Part shown: positions 22,995-34,885 of the stretch, piece after piece
Layout of the letters: each line of letters opens with the position of its first letter
Position numbering within the stretch: position 1 is the stretch's first letter
From: Mastigamoeba balamuthi
Taxonomy: Eukaryota > Evosea > Mastigamoebida > Mastigamoebidae
Direction: 5' to 3'
Length of the DNA stretch: 64,000 bases
NCBI GenBank assembly: GCA_902651635.1
Contig: CACRSC010000027.1
Location: 208,449 to 272,448 of the forward strand
The notes under the pieces: generated by a model
Database searches by the model: none
What the model saw: the letters and a program-made list of their open reading frames with translations, nothing else
Told to the model about the DNA's origin: nothing
Made by a program: the position numbers and the translations under genes

Positions 22995-25900
22995 ATGAAG
23001 TACTCGATGGGACGGGCAGATGGGATGCTGGCCGTGTGTGTGCTCCTGGGGGCAGCGTGCCAGTGCGCGGCGCTGGACGCTGGCGAGTTCTCTGCCCTCT
23101 GCTCCCTGCGTTCATCTCTGCACATCGCCCTCTGGTCCTCGAGTCTCTGCACTGCAACCCCCCAGGGCGAAGATGAACAAGTGGGCATCACCATTGTTGG
23201 CAACCACGTCATGGAAATGTGAGGACACCCACAGGGCATCGCTGATGGCTGCTAGTTCAGCACAGCAACCTCGACCAGCGTGGGCTGCAGGGGACAATCC
23301 CGCCCGAGATAGGACGCCTCCACAGCCTCGAAGTGCTGTGCGCACATGCTGTACACACAGGGATATCTCATACGAGCAATTTAGGCATCTCAATGGCAAC
23401 AACATCTGGGGGACCATTCCCAAGACCCTCGCCAGCCTCCGGTTTCTCAGCCATATGTACGCCGGGTGATCTGTCTCTGCGTGGTTCAAACTGGGATTCC
23501 AGACAACTGCAGAATAACCAGTACCTTACGGGCACTATCCCGTCCTCTATCGTAGGAAATTTGCTGTGCGTATTGTATATTTGTTGGAACTTTAGCTTAC
23601 CTTGGTGACACCACAGAGATGTCAGAAACACGAGGGTCTTTGGGCCACAGCCGCCCAACATCACGTGAGCGCAGAGGGACATTGACCATAAGTTTGACAG
23701 AACAACAGGATTAAATTCGAGCACTCGTGCATCCCGGACGCCAATGGAACAGCAACGCAGACTGACTGCCCCAGTGACTTTCTCTTTCTGCAATAATTCA
23801 GTGACTCCCTCAATATGACATACAGAGTGTGGAGACAGCGTTGTCAGCAAGGGAGAGGACTGCGACCTTGGAAACACCAGTACTCACAACAGCACCACAG
23901 ACGGGTGCACGCGCTGGTGCACGTGCGACACAGACAGCAACTGGATCGTATCGCCGTGGGGCCACACCTGCACAAGTGCTTCCCATTCGCACAACGCTAA
24001 TGCAAGCAGCCGATCTCACACGAGGACACACGGTACAGAATGCGGGAACCACCTGCAGGACCCCGGAGAGCAGTGTGACAGCACGACGTGGTGCACTGCC
24101 AACTGCACCTGCGAGCAGCCGAGGGTGCCCTCTGGCTCGCATTCCTGCACACGTGGGCACACACACCAGCACCGCCACCGTGACTCAGCGGCAGCGCAGT
24201 GTGCGGGAACAAGCGGCGCGAGGGCGGCGAGCAGTGCGACAGCACAGACGGATGTGGGACAAACTGCGTCTGCATGCCCGGGTGGCGCCCGGCACCTGGC
24301 GGCTGCACCAGTGCGCGGGACCAGCGGGCGGGAGGGCGTGGGAGTGTTCTGACAGCGGGGCTGCAGAGTGCGGGGACGCTGTGGTGGACGCCGGGGAGGA
24401 GTGCGACGGCACAACGGGATGCAACGCAACGTCGTGCCGGTGCCAGGCGGGGTGGACCCCCAGCAGCGTCGCCAACAACACGTGCTCGCGTGCGCACATT
24501 TCGGAGCGGCACGCACAGGGCGATTCTGAGAGGGGAGCGCAGTGTGCGGGACCCTGACGGTGGACGACTGGCGGGAGGAGTGCGACGACCAGTCGGCCAC
24601 CTGCGTTGCGTGCAAGTGTGTGGCTGGCACGTTCAGCATTGGCCACCGCTGCGTCAGTGCGCTGCTTGCCCCCGTCCACTGAGACTGCTTGCTGACTGTG
24701 GTGGCCGCAGAATACTCGGATGATCTAAGCAGCGCTGTGCCCAAGGCTGTCCAAGGACAGGTGCGGCACAAGCGAGTCCTGCTTCTGGTGTCCGTCGACG
24801 GGGACGTGCATTCTGAGAGAGCTCAACGGCACGTGCCAGCAGTGCTCAGAGATGGACAGGTCCCGTGAGGTGAACGTTCCCTTGTACTTGGTGCATCTGA
24901 AGGTGGCGACCACAGGAGTGCGCGCACCACTCTGGATGCAGCTGGTGTCCCTCCCAGTCTTCGTGCCTCGCTGCCACTGAGCCCAGCAGCTGCCGTTCGT
25001 GCTCTGCGCTGGGCATCGACCAGTGCGACCGCTCGCCAAGTAAGGAGAGATCGAGCACGACGCAAAACTGAGACAATTGCGTAGTGTGCGCGTGGTGTCC
25101 AGCGACGTCTCGCTGCCAGCTCTTCAGCGACACGTGCACGCAGTGCAGCTCGAGGGGCACCGGGGAGCTGTGCAGGGTGATGGCGGGGTGCCAGTGGTGT
25201 GGCGTGGGCAGCGCGTGCACCGACGTGGGGGCCAACTGCACGGCGTGCGCGGGGCACCGGCAGAGCGACGTGTGCGGGGGGGACGCGTCGTGCAGGTGGT
25301 GCGCCACACGCTCGCTGTGCGCAGGCAGCGGCGACACGTGCGCGGCCTGCGCGGGGACGCCGAGGGGCCTGTGCAGGGGCGCGTGCCAGTGGTGCGCAGC
25401 GACGCTCTCGTGTGTCAATGCCTGTGCGTCTCCCCAGCGGTGTTTGCTGCCTCTGACATCTCGGTGCAGCCAAGGCCAGCGAGTGCGAGTGCAGTTCGTT
25501 GGTCGGCGACCGGTGTGGCAGCAGTGCGGGGTGCCGCAGCTGCGCCACACTGCGCTCGTGCGTGGCCGCCACCGCCACGTGTCCCTCATGCCGCACCCTC
25601 ACTGTGAGCTGTCATTCCCTCTCCTCCTTGTTTAAGTCCGTGTTCATCGTCGATGCAGAGTGCGACAGAATGCGCGGAGAGCAACAACAAGTGCACGTGG
25701 TGCAATGCAACACAGCTGTGCATTCCAGGAGGACAGCGGTGTGTCGAGTGCAGTGACCTGAGCAGCCACATCTGCGCCAGCTACACGTCGTGTAGGCTCT
25801 GTGGTTCGGCTTGCGTTTCACTGTCACAGAGATGTTCGGCCGGAGAGAAATCGCGGTCGGGCATGAACTCCAAGACGCTGATCGCTGCCATTGTTCCCTC

Positions 25901-27295
25901 AGTCATCGGTGGACTTCTGATATTGATCGCTGTTATCATAGTGGCCATTGTACTTTCACGACGCTGCAGTAGCAAACCTCCGATACCAGCTCCAGCTCCG
26001 GTTGCGAAAATAAGCATCTCTGTAAAACCGCAGTGGCTGGAGTTCATGTGTTCAAATAACTCCATTCGCATTGGGGCCTACTGCTCGAAGGCCATTAATG
26101 TCGTTGTCGATCACCCACCACAGGGCACATCACTCACAGTTCGTCTGTCTCCAGTCCAAGGCCAGTGCAATGTGAAGGTGGACAAAGATGCTATCGCCCT
26201 GACCACTCCTGGGGAAGACCTGAAGGAGTGCATCACTGTGTCTGTGGCGGCCTTTGACCAGGTCCACGCCGAAGCTACTCTCAGGATTGAGCACGATCAG
26301 AACAGTGCGGTATTCAGAGAGGTGTCGATAATCATCGATATGACGCAAGAAGCTGCTGCTGCTATGTGGAAAGAGCTCGAGACTAAGGAGATAATCGGCG
26401 AGGGGTGGTTCGGAGCTGTGTTCAAGTTACCGTGGCTCAATCACAATGCTGCTGCAAAAGTGTTTCGAATGCCAGTGTCCGAGCTGGACAGCGAGACGAA
26501 AAGCCTCATCAGCGAACAGAATGCTCTCATTCGCGAATTGTGCTGTCCCAATCTCGTTACGATTTACGACGCCGTTTTAAATGAGGAACGCTGGGCAATT
26601 GTCATGTACAGCCATACTCTCGATTTGGCACTAACTCTATCCACAGGGAATGCGCACAAGGTAACCTCAAGGAGGCCATTGAGGGAAAGATGGTCTTTGA
26701 TGAGCTGATACCCCAAATTGCATTGGATATTGCGACGGGAATGGCCTTCCTTCACTCACAGGGGATTGCACATGGGTATGTAATAGAATTGCTCTCTTCT
26801 TTCTAAGGCACACTCTCCTACAGGAACTTGAAGCCAGAGAATGTTCTCATTTTCTCTCTTTTGCCAACTGCATCTGCCAGAGCTAAAGTGACCGACTTCT
26901 GGACCTGCAAGTTAGTTAGTTCGAACGCGTTCACAAAAGCGATTCAGTGTCCTGCTGTTCATCCCGGATCTGAGACCAATTTGTTCAAGGATGACGTGTA
27001 CGAGCACATCGTATTTTGGCGTCTGACATTCGTTCAGATTCAATTATGGCTTGATGCTCTACTACATGAGAACGGGAAACAAAATGGAGTGCGGTGAAGT
27101 CCCTTGCCTTATTAACTCACAAACGGATTAATTTGCAGAGTGATCAGTGAGCAGATACGCTGCGGAAATTTGCCGTCACTCACTGGGATTGATCTTTTTG
27201 ATGTCATCAGCTCCTCCTGGAATGCCGATCCCGAGGCTCGTTCAAGTTTTGATGCAATCATCCCCAAGATCAAGAGGCTCTCCCTTACGCGTTGA
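22995..27295 (+). CDS. LRR/DUF4215/PSI transmembrane receptor with pseudokinase domain
   Basis: The ATG at 22995 starts a signal peptide (MLAVCVLLGAACQCAAL), then an LRR N-cap and LRRs (NNIWGTIPKTLASL, YLTGTIPSSIVG) to about 23560. Cys-rich DUF4215-type repeats (SVVSKGEDCDLGN, AVVDAGEECDG) run from 23830 to 24630. PSI-like CxWC modules run from 24770 to 25840. One membrane helix follows (LIAAIVPSVIGGLLILIAVI, near 25880-25955), then a beta-rich linker. The TKL-like kinase domain begins GEGWFGAVFK at about 26398. Kinase introns are 41 bp (26606-26646), 48 bp (26776-26823) and 45 bp (27094-27138). The beta-3 Lys is kept (AAAKVF), but the HRD motif reads HGN (HGNLKPENVL) and DFG reads DFW. The C-lobe end (SWNADPEARSSF) is intact, with TGA at 27295. 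It is probably a surface sensor signalling without its own catalysis. Exon edges in the ectodomain are not all resolved. Confidence 0.72.
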
Positions 27296-28083
27296 ATCAA
27301 ATGGTCCTGGAGGGTCGATTTTGCTGGAACCCACATGACGGCAAAAATCAAAGCCGACAAGCTCTTTGCTCTTGCTTCATACGACACCAATTCTGTGCCT
27401 GTGTAAACGACTGTGTTGTGCAGGCAGTGATGGAAGAAGAGGTGTGCTCTTATTGAGAATGGCTTGTGTGGGGTGAGGCTCAACGAAAGGTGATAATGCA
27501 CTAAAGCATAAAGTTGTGCGGTCCGAACGGGCTTGCTGACGTGGCGTCCTAGTATAGAGTCAATTGTGGACAGGAAGATACAAGGACACGTCAGTTTTTC
27601 GACGGTACGTGTCCGAAAGACAGAGGATATTCTTCTGCCCTGACGCTACCGACGGACAATATCCTGTCGACCAGAGAATCGTCAGTTCTGAGGTCACGAC
27701 AGTGACCTGTTACACCTGGGCACCGTGGCGCAGTGTCAGAAAAGCACCACAGCAGCTTCTTGGCCCTTCCGACTTCATTTCTCCTCACGCCCCTGGACGC
27801 CACTCCACTGCTGTCCATGCAGACGCAATCGAACAAGGGCTTATCTGGGTCCGCAGTGCCAAAATAACTGCATCTGACCTGACCCCTCCACTTGAGAGTG
27901 TAGAGATGGTCCAGCAGACTTGCACTGTACTGTGGCACCTAGTTACCCAAGGACGAGTGATCGCTCGCTCTCCCGGGTGATTTGTGATTTTTCCTAACGA
28001 GCACTGCGAGATGACAAGATAATTTACCAGATATAAATTGATTCGGGCCTGCGGGGCTTTTTATTGCGTATCCTTCGTTCTGG
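27296..28083. other. Spacer after the receptor; one unassigned open frame
   Basis: An open frame of about 138 codons at 27564-27980 (plus) matches no family I know and has no leader or motif. It may be chance or an exon. No other feature is seen. Confidence 0.25.
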
Positions 28084-29680
28084 ATGACAGACAGCACAGC
28101 ACTACCGGCAATGAGGCCCGGGCGAGGGCGGGTGCTTGAGGGCAGGTACTCCGAGGAGCACTACGTTCGGCGGCCGTCGCTGGTGGCGCGGCTGCTGGGC
28201 CTCGTGTCGGCCAGCCGCTGTGTCATCCTGCGGTGGCACCATCTCCCTCTTCAATTGTTCCTGCCCGCCTCGGCTGACCCGCCCCTGCAGCGCTCCGCGG
28301 ATGTCCGGGCAGTCGCTGCTGCTGTCCGAGCTCGCAGACGCCGTCTCTCGGGGCAGCACGTGCTTCACCAAGGCAGGCAGCAAGAATCCCCCCAGCTGCC
28401 CAGCTCACGTCCCCTCTGCCGCAGGCTGTGCTTGTCTCGAGGGCCGACGACCCGGGTGTCGACTGGAAGGCGTCGCTCTGCGGCCCCGAGGCCCACGAGA
28501 CCGCCGTGCTGTACCTCGTGGACGGGGCGGACTCTGTCTACCGCAGAACGCACCACCCGCTCTGGCGCGCCATCAAGGCCCTGCTCCACGACGACGCCTC
28601 CCGCGCCCGCGTGCGCCGCCCCTCCCTCTTCCCCCGCCCTGACTGGGTTGCCGCACAGGTGCTGTGCGCCGCCGTGTGCGGGAGGACGTTCAGGTACCCG
28701 GGGCACCGCTTCGAGTGGGGCGCCGAGCTGGGCCTCGCGGACATCGCGCTCGACGAGGAGGCCTGCCGCGAGCTCGCGCTGGGCCTGGGCTTCCAGGGTC
28801 CGCTGGCGGCGGAGGTGGCCGGTGCCGTGCGAACGGTCACCGGGGGTCACGCGGGGACTGCGCGGGCATCGGTGGACTTCCTCGCGAGTGCCTACGCTGC
28901 GCTCGGGGAGGCCGCGAGCGACGTGAAGCCCATGCAGCTGCTCGTAACCCCTGCGCACGTGCAAGCCATGGCGCGGCTGCGCATGTTCAACCTGTTCAAA
29001 GGCCTCGACTACAGGAGTTCCGCGGAGGTGTGCATTTGTTTGCGGAGAGGCACGGGCCTAACTACTGCTGTGCGGTGTCTCGCAGCTCGCGAAGCTCTTC
29101 TCGCTGATGGACAGGCTGCACTGTGTCAGGTGTGCCGAGCTCTACTTTGCGGGGTTTGAGCGCCACCTCAAGGCCTTCATGTTCGCTGGGCTGCTCAGGC
29201 TGATTGGGCCATGTGGGCTGCGCACGCGCCTCTTCTGAGCACCACGAGACTCACGGGACTTCGCAGGGGTTGTGTTCACCACGCCGCTCGTCCGCTTCGT
29301 CCTCCGCTTCAAGATGCGCGCCATCCACAGACCGTCGGTGGACTGGCCCGTCCGCTATGCCCCCCAGCCAGCCCTCCTGCCTCCTCGTACCCTCTGGCCT
29401 CCTGCCGGCATCCCGCGGGGCAGCAGGTGCCGCGCGGTCCGACCGAGCGGGCTTGGCAGCGGACCTCTCGAGCCGACGCGGACTCCACGGTGGGTCGCCA
29501 GGCAGTTGGCTGCCCGTGTTGTATTCCCCCCGCTGAGCGTCTTCATTCGCTGCATGGCCTTGCTTCCTCAGGTACGCTTCGGTCCTGCACTGCAAAGGCT
29601 GTGTGTGTGTGTTCGTCATTACTCATATAGAGGCTCTCTATGCGGCAGCAGTCCGCGGGGCCTCTCGTTTTCGCTCATAG
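28084..29680 (+). CDS. Crinkler/RHS-like P-loop protein with degenerate Walker A (tentative)
   Basis: Segments in this interval have the layout of the Crinkler/RHS group of eukaryotic NTPase proteins. An N-terminal RxSLVARLLGLVSASRCVIL strand leads to a P-loop-like APRMSGQSLLL near 28300. There the usual GKT/S reads GQS, so ATP binding may be lost. A Walker B-like strand AVLYLVDGADSVY lies near 28508. A helical region follows (LADIALDEEACRELALGLGF, and LAKLFSLMDRLHCVRCAELY at about 29087), and the end reads LYAAAVRGASRFR with a TAG at 29678-29680. GT-AG type gaps separate the parts, for example 29030-29085. No nuclease domain is seen. Known relatives act as effectors or as host regulators; which applies here is unknown. 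Confidence 0.4.
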
Positions 29681-30307
29681 GGGGCAGAAGAACAGCCTCG
29701 GTAGCGAAGCTCTGGCTTTGCAGACCCCTCCGGACTGCTTGCAGAGGGCGCGGTATGCCTTTCACCCCACTCTGCCGAGCATCTCTCTGACTTGTCGACA
29801 CCATGGCAGGGGCTTGCGCGTCTGCATTGCATCGTTCAGAGCAGGGACAGTGGTCATTGTGGCGAGGGATGATCCTCAGACAGAGAACGCGAGTGAGATA
29901 GGAAGATATCAGAGCAAGGAGTCTGCCCTATTGCTCCTGTATGCCCTTGACAGCTAGTGGCACCTCGTATTGCGCTGGATATTAGCACGTGAACCGGAGA
30001 TGAACTACAATGGATGCTCAGAGCTCTCAAGGACAGTCAATGTCCTCTCATCGACTGTTTGTTGATGGGGGTCTCCTCGCACACGGCTCTCCGCACACCC
30101 CTGCCTGTACCCTGGCGATACCACACGAGAAGAAGACAACAGTTAAGTATTGGACTTCCGTTAAGTGTTTCACAGTTGAGTCCAGTATTACATTCGCACA
30201 CCACTCAGCGATTTAACAGAGCAGCCAATCAGTGTTGGTTCATTATTCAGAGTCGCTGATTGGGAGTGGACATTTCACGCGTGGTGTTTGCTTGTGGGGG
30301 AAACTCT
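29681..30307. other. Spacer; nothing recognised
   Basis: Short open frames only, no conserved motif. The 3' end of the minus-strand protease gene begins at 30308. Confidence 0.4.
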
Positions 30308-33144
30308 TCACTGGCTTAGCGAGTGCTGAATAGCGACCAGACCGAGTAGAGCAGAAGCAGCAGCCACACTTGCTCCTGATATCGCGGCCTCGACTTGCGA
30401 AGAAGCCACAACTCTGCTTGGCGAGTGTGAAGCGATATCCATGCCTCCAGAAGACCGGGAGCTGGCAGTACAGTCACCGCCGTCAAACGAGCATTCGGCT
30501 GTGTTGCACTCTACGACCATGGTTAGCACGCCGCTGAGGCAAATTTGGGCATACCTTGGTCGCACTTGCCGTCCTTTATCCACGTCTTCAGGCAGTACGG
30601 AGCGCACCCGAACAAGTGCTGACAATCGGGTGCATCGTAGTCGCACGCCTTGTTGATGCACTGCGCATCGCAGAGGCTGTTGTTCTTGTGGATGATCGGG
30701 AAGCACCCTGGAGCACACTGGTATGCGGTATTCAGGTCGAAGCAGTCGCCACCGTCAAACCTACATCTTGACTGCAAGAGTGATCGGTGAGTGACACACA
30801 AACGACAGCGGGGCACGCACGTCGAGGCACTCGCTGTCACAGACGCCATCCCCGACCCAATTGTTGAGGCAACCATCGGCACCACATGTACTGCTGATTC
30901 CACAGTCCGCAATTTTAGTCGTTGGGTTCCAATCCCAATTGCACAGATCGTTGTAGCAAGCATCGTCGCAGATGCCGTCCCCAATCTGCGAATTGCGGCA
31001 GTTGACGGAGCAGAAGTCGCTTCCATTCAGCTTGTCGCACATGCCGTTGTCGAAGTTGCATTCCATCTGCCATGGGGTCTGGTGAGGCTCCGAGTTGGAG
31101 AAATGTCTCGTTCTGACATTGAAGCACGAGTAGTCGCAGACCTTGTTCGCGAGATGAGTCTTGCTGCACCCTTCGGCACAGAACAAGCAATCGCCATTGT
31201 CGTAATTGCACTCGCTCTGCAAATGGATTCAATCAGTTGTGCTTAATAGGAATGAGAATGTACCGTGTTGTAAATCAGCGAGCATCTTCCATTTCCCAGT
31301 TGCTCTGCAGGGGCCTTGCAGTTGACAATCCGTTCGCAGTCGCCGCCGTCGAAGTTGCACTGCGAATTATTGCACGAGATGCTGCACAGTCCGTTGCCGA
31401 TGTCCGAGAAATCACACCCTGCCGCACAGCTCGTGTTTGTTGCCCTGCAGTCTCCTCCGTCGAAACCGCACTTGGACTTGAGCATCGTGTGAGGAACCAA
31501 TGAGAACAACAAAAATGTGACGCACGTTGTTGCACGCAGGGTCGCACACGCCATCTCCTCTCAGCGGGTCTGGGCACTTGGGATCGCAGAACATTGCAGT
31601 GCAGTCTGATCCATCATACTGACACGATTCCTGAGTGAGGCGAGAGCCGTTAGAGACAGGAAGTGCAGCTGAATGCATCGAATGCACAGGAGACGCCATA
31701 CCGTGATGCAAGCGGTCTCACAGATCCCGTTGCTGATCATGCTCGGCATACACTTCTCTGCACAGCGGTTCTGGCACCTCGTGTTGTCGTCGGAGCACGC
31801 ATCCGTGGCACACGCGGGGTCACAGACAGTATTCGCCAGCATGTCTGCCGTGCAGCCTTCACTGCAGTTTTTGATGCAGTCGCCGCCATCCCACCTGCAC
31901 TCCTCGGAATAGCACAGCATGTTGCAGAATCCGTTCCCGATGTGCCTGAACAAATCACTTGCGCTTAGCATGCCCAGCGAAATAGCAACTATAACTTACT
32001 TTACTGGGCACCCGCAGACCTTGGTGCCGTTGTCCACCGCCGCCATGGTGCTGTCGATCCAGCCGCGGAACGAGCTGACACGAGTGCTGGCGCTCGGGTC
32101 ACCGGGCCACGAGCAGCCGGCACCAGATACCCAGCTCGTAAGGCCGACCTGCACGGCATTGCCGTCCTTGTCAAAGTACACGATGGGGCCTCCGCTGTCG
32201 CCATTGCAGTAGTTCCTGCCGCCCTCCTTGTACACAGTGCACAGTTCTGGCAGAAGAGCGCTGTTAGTGCGAGTGGGGTTGCAAGAGAGCAGTGTGCTCA
32301 CGAGAGTCTGGAATTGTGGTCCAGTTGTAAACTCTCCTGCAGCGATCTCTGTCAATGATGGGCATCTTGACTTCCATGAGGACAGGAGACTCTGGCCCGC
32401 CAGTGTAGACCGCACCCCATCCGATGCTCCAGACCTTGGTCCCGTCGCTGTGCATGCGAGCACAGCATCTCGTTTAGTCTCTGCTGTTTGGTTGCCTGAA
32501 TGAAATGGGCGTACGACAGATCGGGGTAGTCGGCCTGCGGGAGAGGAGCCAGAGGCACGCCTTCCACAGGGGCCTGCAGTTTGATGAGGGACACGTCGCC
32601 TGCCATGAAAAGACACGCAGTCGTCAGACAACACAGAGGCGCAGGCGGAGTATGCGCAGTGACCCCACCGAGGACGTTAGGTTCGAAGTCGGGGTGCGTG
32701 TAGACGCTCGCGATGGTGGCGGTCTTTGCAGAGCTGGGCAGAGGGCTCTCAAGGGGTGTCAGGTGCCCGACCACGATTTTTATGCCCTGCTGGATCGGGA
32801 CCTCGATGTGCGTGCTGCCCCAGTCGATGCAGTGGCCTGCCGTCAGCACCCACGTCGGCGCGATCAGCGAGCCCCCGCACATGACCACTGTTCCCGTCTT
32901 CGTGGTGGTGAGTATCGCTGCGCGAGCAACGTTGGTCAGCGGCGTGGGGGGTGTGGTGGGCCCAGCAGCCGAAAGGAGGGCGACGAGGGATCAGCGTGCC
33001 TGTCATCCAGGGGTACTTGGCCGCAGAGTCCACGGGGTTGCCGTTGATGATGCGCTCCGCGACAGTACTGTCCGGCGGCCGGGCGAGGGTCTCGACAAAG
33101 GCCGCTGCGAGAAGGAGAAGAAGAGCGATGCTCGTGCGCTGCAT
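30308..33144 (-). CDS. Secreted chymotrypsin-fold serine protease with Lin-12/Notch repeats (copy 1)
   Basis: From the ATG at 33144: a signal peptide (ALLLLLAAAFVETLA), a short propeptide, then the activation site AER/IINGNPV. The S1 protease has its full triad: His in LTAGHC, Asp in DVSLIKL, Ser in GDSGGP. The residue six before the catalytic Ser (S1-pocket position 189) is Asn, not the Asp of true trypsins. From about 31960 follow some seven or eight Lin-12/Notch repeats (CxWDGGDC, CGFDGGDC, CNFDGGDC, CRFDGGDC). The end is a Ser-rich stretch and a hydrophobic tail (SGASVAAASALLGLVAI), which could be a GPI signal. Introns fall just before the xC..DGGDC part of several repeats. The first intron seems to be GC-AG. 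It is likely an extracellular or surface-tethered protease. It lies in the left arm of an inverted duplication. Confidence 0.85.
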
Positions 33145-33710
33145 GATGGCTTCGCTCCCTGCGTTGCACAACACTTTATGAATCAAACACGCTCAGATCC
33201 GCTCGAAGTCACCCGTGGTCACCACAGAAAATCCCCAACCGGCAGGCCCTGTTAGGGGTGGATCGAGCCAACGTTTTTGGTGGATTCACAGCGAGAATTC
33301 CCACCACTTTTGAGGAACAAACCGGGCATCTTCCTCAACTCCCCCACCCCGTGGTTCCTAAGAACTAACACTCCTACCACACATTACACACAATGGCTCC
33401 CGTTTTGTGGTCAGACCGGACCAGTTCTGCGCTTCCGAAAGGTTGAAAAATGACACAACCGAAATCGGTGAATGAATGATCCAGCCCCAATCCGGCTGTT
33501 CACGTGTCTGGTTCGAGGAAAAGAGGAGATGATGCATAGAAACGTCTCCGCCTCTGGGGCCTCCGCCAAGCCAGCTGGAGAGTGTGTGCTGGTCGTTTGG
33601 AAAGGAGACTCACCAATTGGGGACAGAGAATGCACGATTGAGCACATTGCACCACTGTGCAACACGGTCGGGGTGGTGCACATTCAGGACTGTGGGACCG
33701 TCTGAATCTG
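30308..33710 (-). repeat. Left arm of large inverted duplication
   Basis: The protease-LNR gene plus about 560 bp of upstream DNA recurs in inverted orientation at 41240-44515. Introns and promoter DNA match as well as exons, so the copies arose by segmental duplication, not retroposition. This arm has an extra block of roughly 240 bp at about 33250-33490. Confidence 0.85.
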
Positions 33711-34885
33711 CTGAGGAATTCAGGAATTCGGGATTCCTTCCGTCTGAGTCTGCTCTGAATGACTGAGGCGTCCACACCGGGCAGAGAACAAGCGCTTCGG
33801 TATGGTCTGAGGACTGAGCAGCTGCCGGTTCTGGTCATATTCAACTGGGAGCTGGGGGGTAACAGGAGGGCTTCTCGGAGGTGTGAGGCAAGGAGAGGCC
33901 GGTGATGGCGTTGCCCACGAGGTTGGCGCTCTCGATCACCCCCGCGAGTCCCTCTCTGCTGCTCGCTGATCCGCGCAGCTGCGCCTGATTGTGCGCCAGC
34001 AAGCGGTCTACCCTCTGCATCAGGGTCTGGTTGTCCCTCCTCAGGGCCTCTTTATCTGGGTGCAGCAGCACCTCCGGACTGCTTCTGCTTCCTCCTGATC
34101 CTGAGGCTGGGGCTCTCCACTTCTCTCCAGCCACAGCTGCCGTGTGCGTTGCCCGCCAGTCCGCCCGAACGTCCTTATGGACAGTATTTCAATGTGATCG
34201 CAAGGGCCCACTCAATTGACTCAAAGACAACTCTCAGCCAAATAAACTCTGGTCGAAAAAGGGCCCGCTGCTGGCGGCACATGTAAGGCCGAGGGCAACA
34301 GGGAATGCGCGGTGGTCGGGAGGGCACGCTCTAGGCCCACCGGGGGCGTTGGGATCACCGTGAAGAGGCCGTGGTGGCTCAGCCAGCCAGTCACGCCAGC
34401 AGCAGTGGTGGTCCCAGCACAGCACAGCGAGCCCCCGCCTGGGCGTAGCACGCAGCAGCATGCCCCAGACTGCGCGTGGTGCCCGGTGCAGACCAGCCCA
34501 GGGGATGTACGGGACGGGGCAGCGTCAATTGCTCCTGCAGAGATCCTGGCCAACGCCCGCATCTCCTGGGCAGGGAGCAGCGGACCACGGCGGGCCAGAG
34601 GCTGAGGGGCCCTGCACCCTCGCAGTGATCGCAGTCGTCTTGTCCGCTTTGGGCCAATTCCGCTGCATTGCAGGGGCATTGCCAGCCGCGCCAGACCGGC
34701 ACCAGCGCGGCCCACGCTCACCGAGCGGCACGGCACGGCCCTGGGGCAGCACAGCCTCACAAGCCAGGGGGGGGAGGCGCAGATTTTCCGGTACTGGAAT
34801 CTGGCGATTGCGTTGCAGCCGTGGACACACGAATCTGCTGGAGAGGCGACGCGACAATTCAATTCGCCCCCGACGTGTTTCCGAA
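33711..34885. other. Spacer with an unassigned minus-strand coiled-coil frame
   Basis: A 97-codon minus-strand frame (34134-33841) contains EALRRDNQTLMQRVDRLLAH, a good coiled-coil heptad stretch, and could be the last exon of an unrecognised gene. The GC-rich frames at 34221-34860 have many Cys and Pro but no family signature. I assign no function. Confidence 0.25.
34780..34803. promoter_or_regulatory. Inverted repeat CAGATT/AATCTG upstream of SCAMP
   Basis: Six-base arms (34780-34785 and 34798-34803) with a 12-base spacer lie about 83 bp before the SCAMP start. They resemble the GAGAT and GATAT inverted repeats in the divergent promoters elsewhere in this window. Confidence 0.3.

Noticed and set aside
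34221-34862. Cys-rich minus-strand frame as a DHHC palmitoyltransferase
   Set aside because: Some Cys/His spacing caught the eye, but no frame has DHHC or the flanking CPxC pattern, and no membrane segments flank it.
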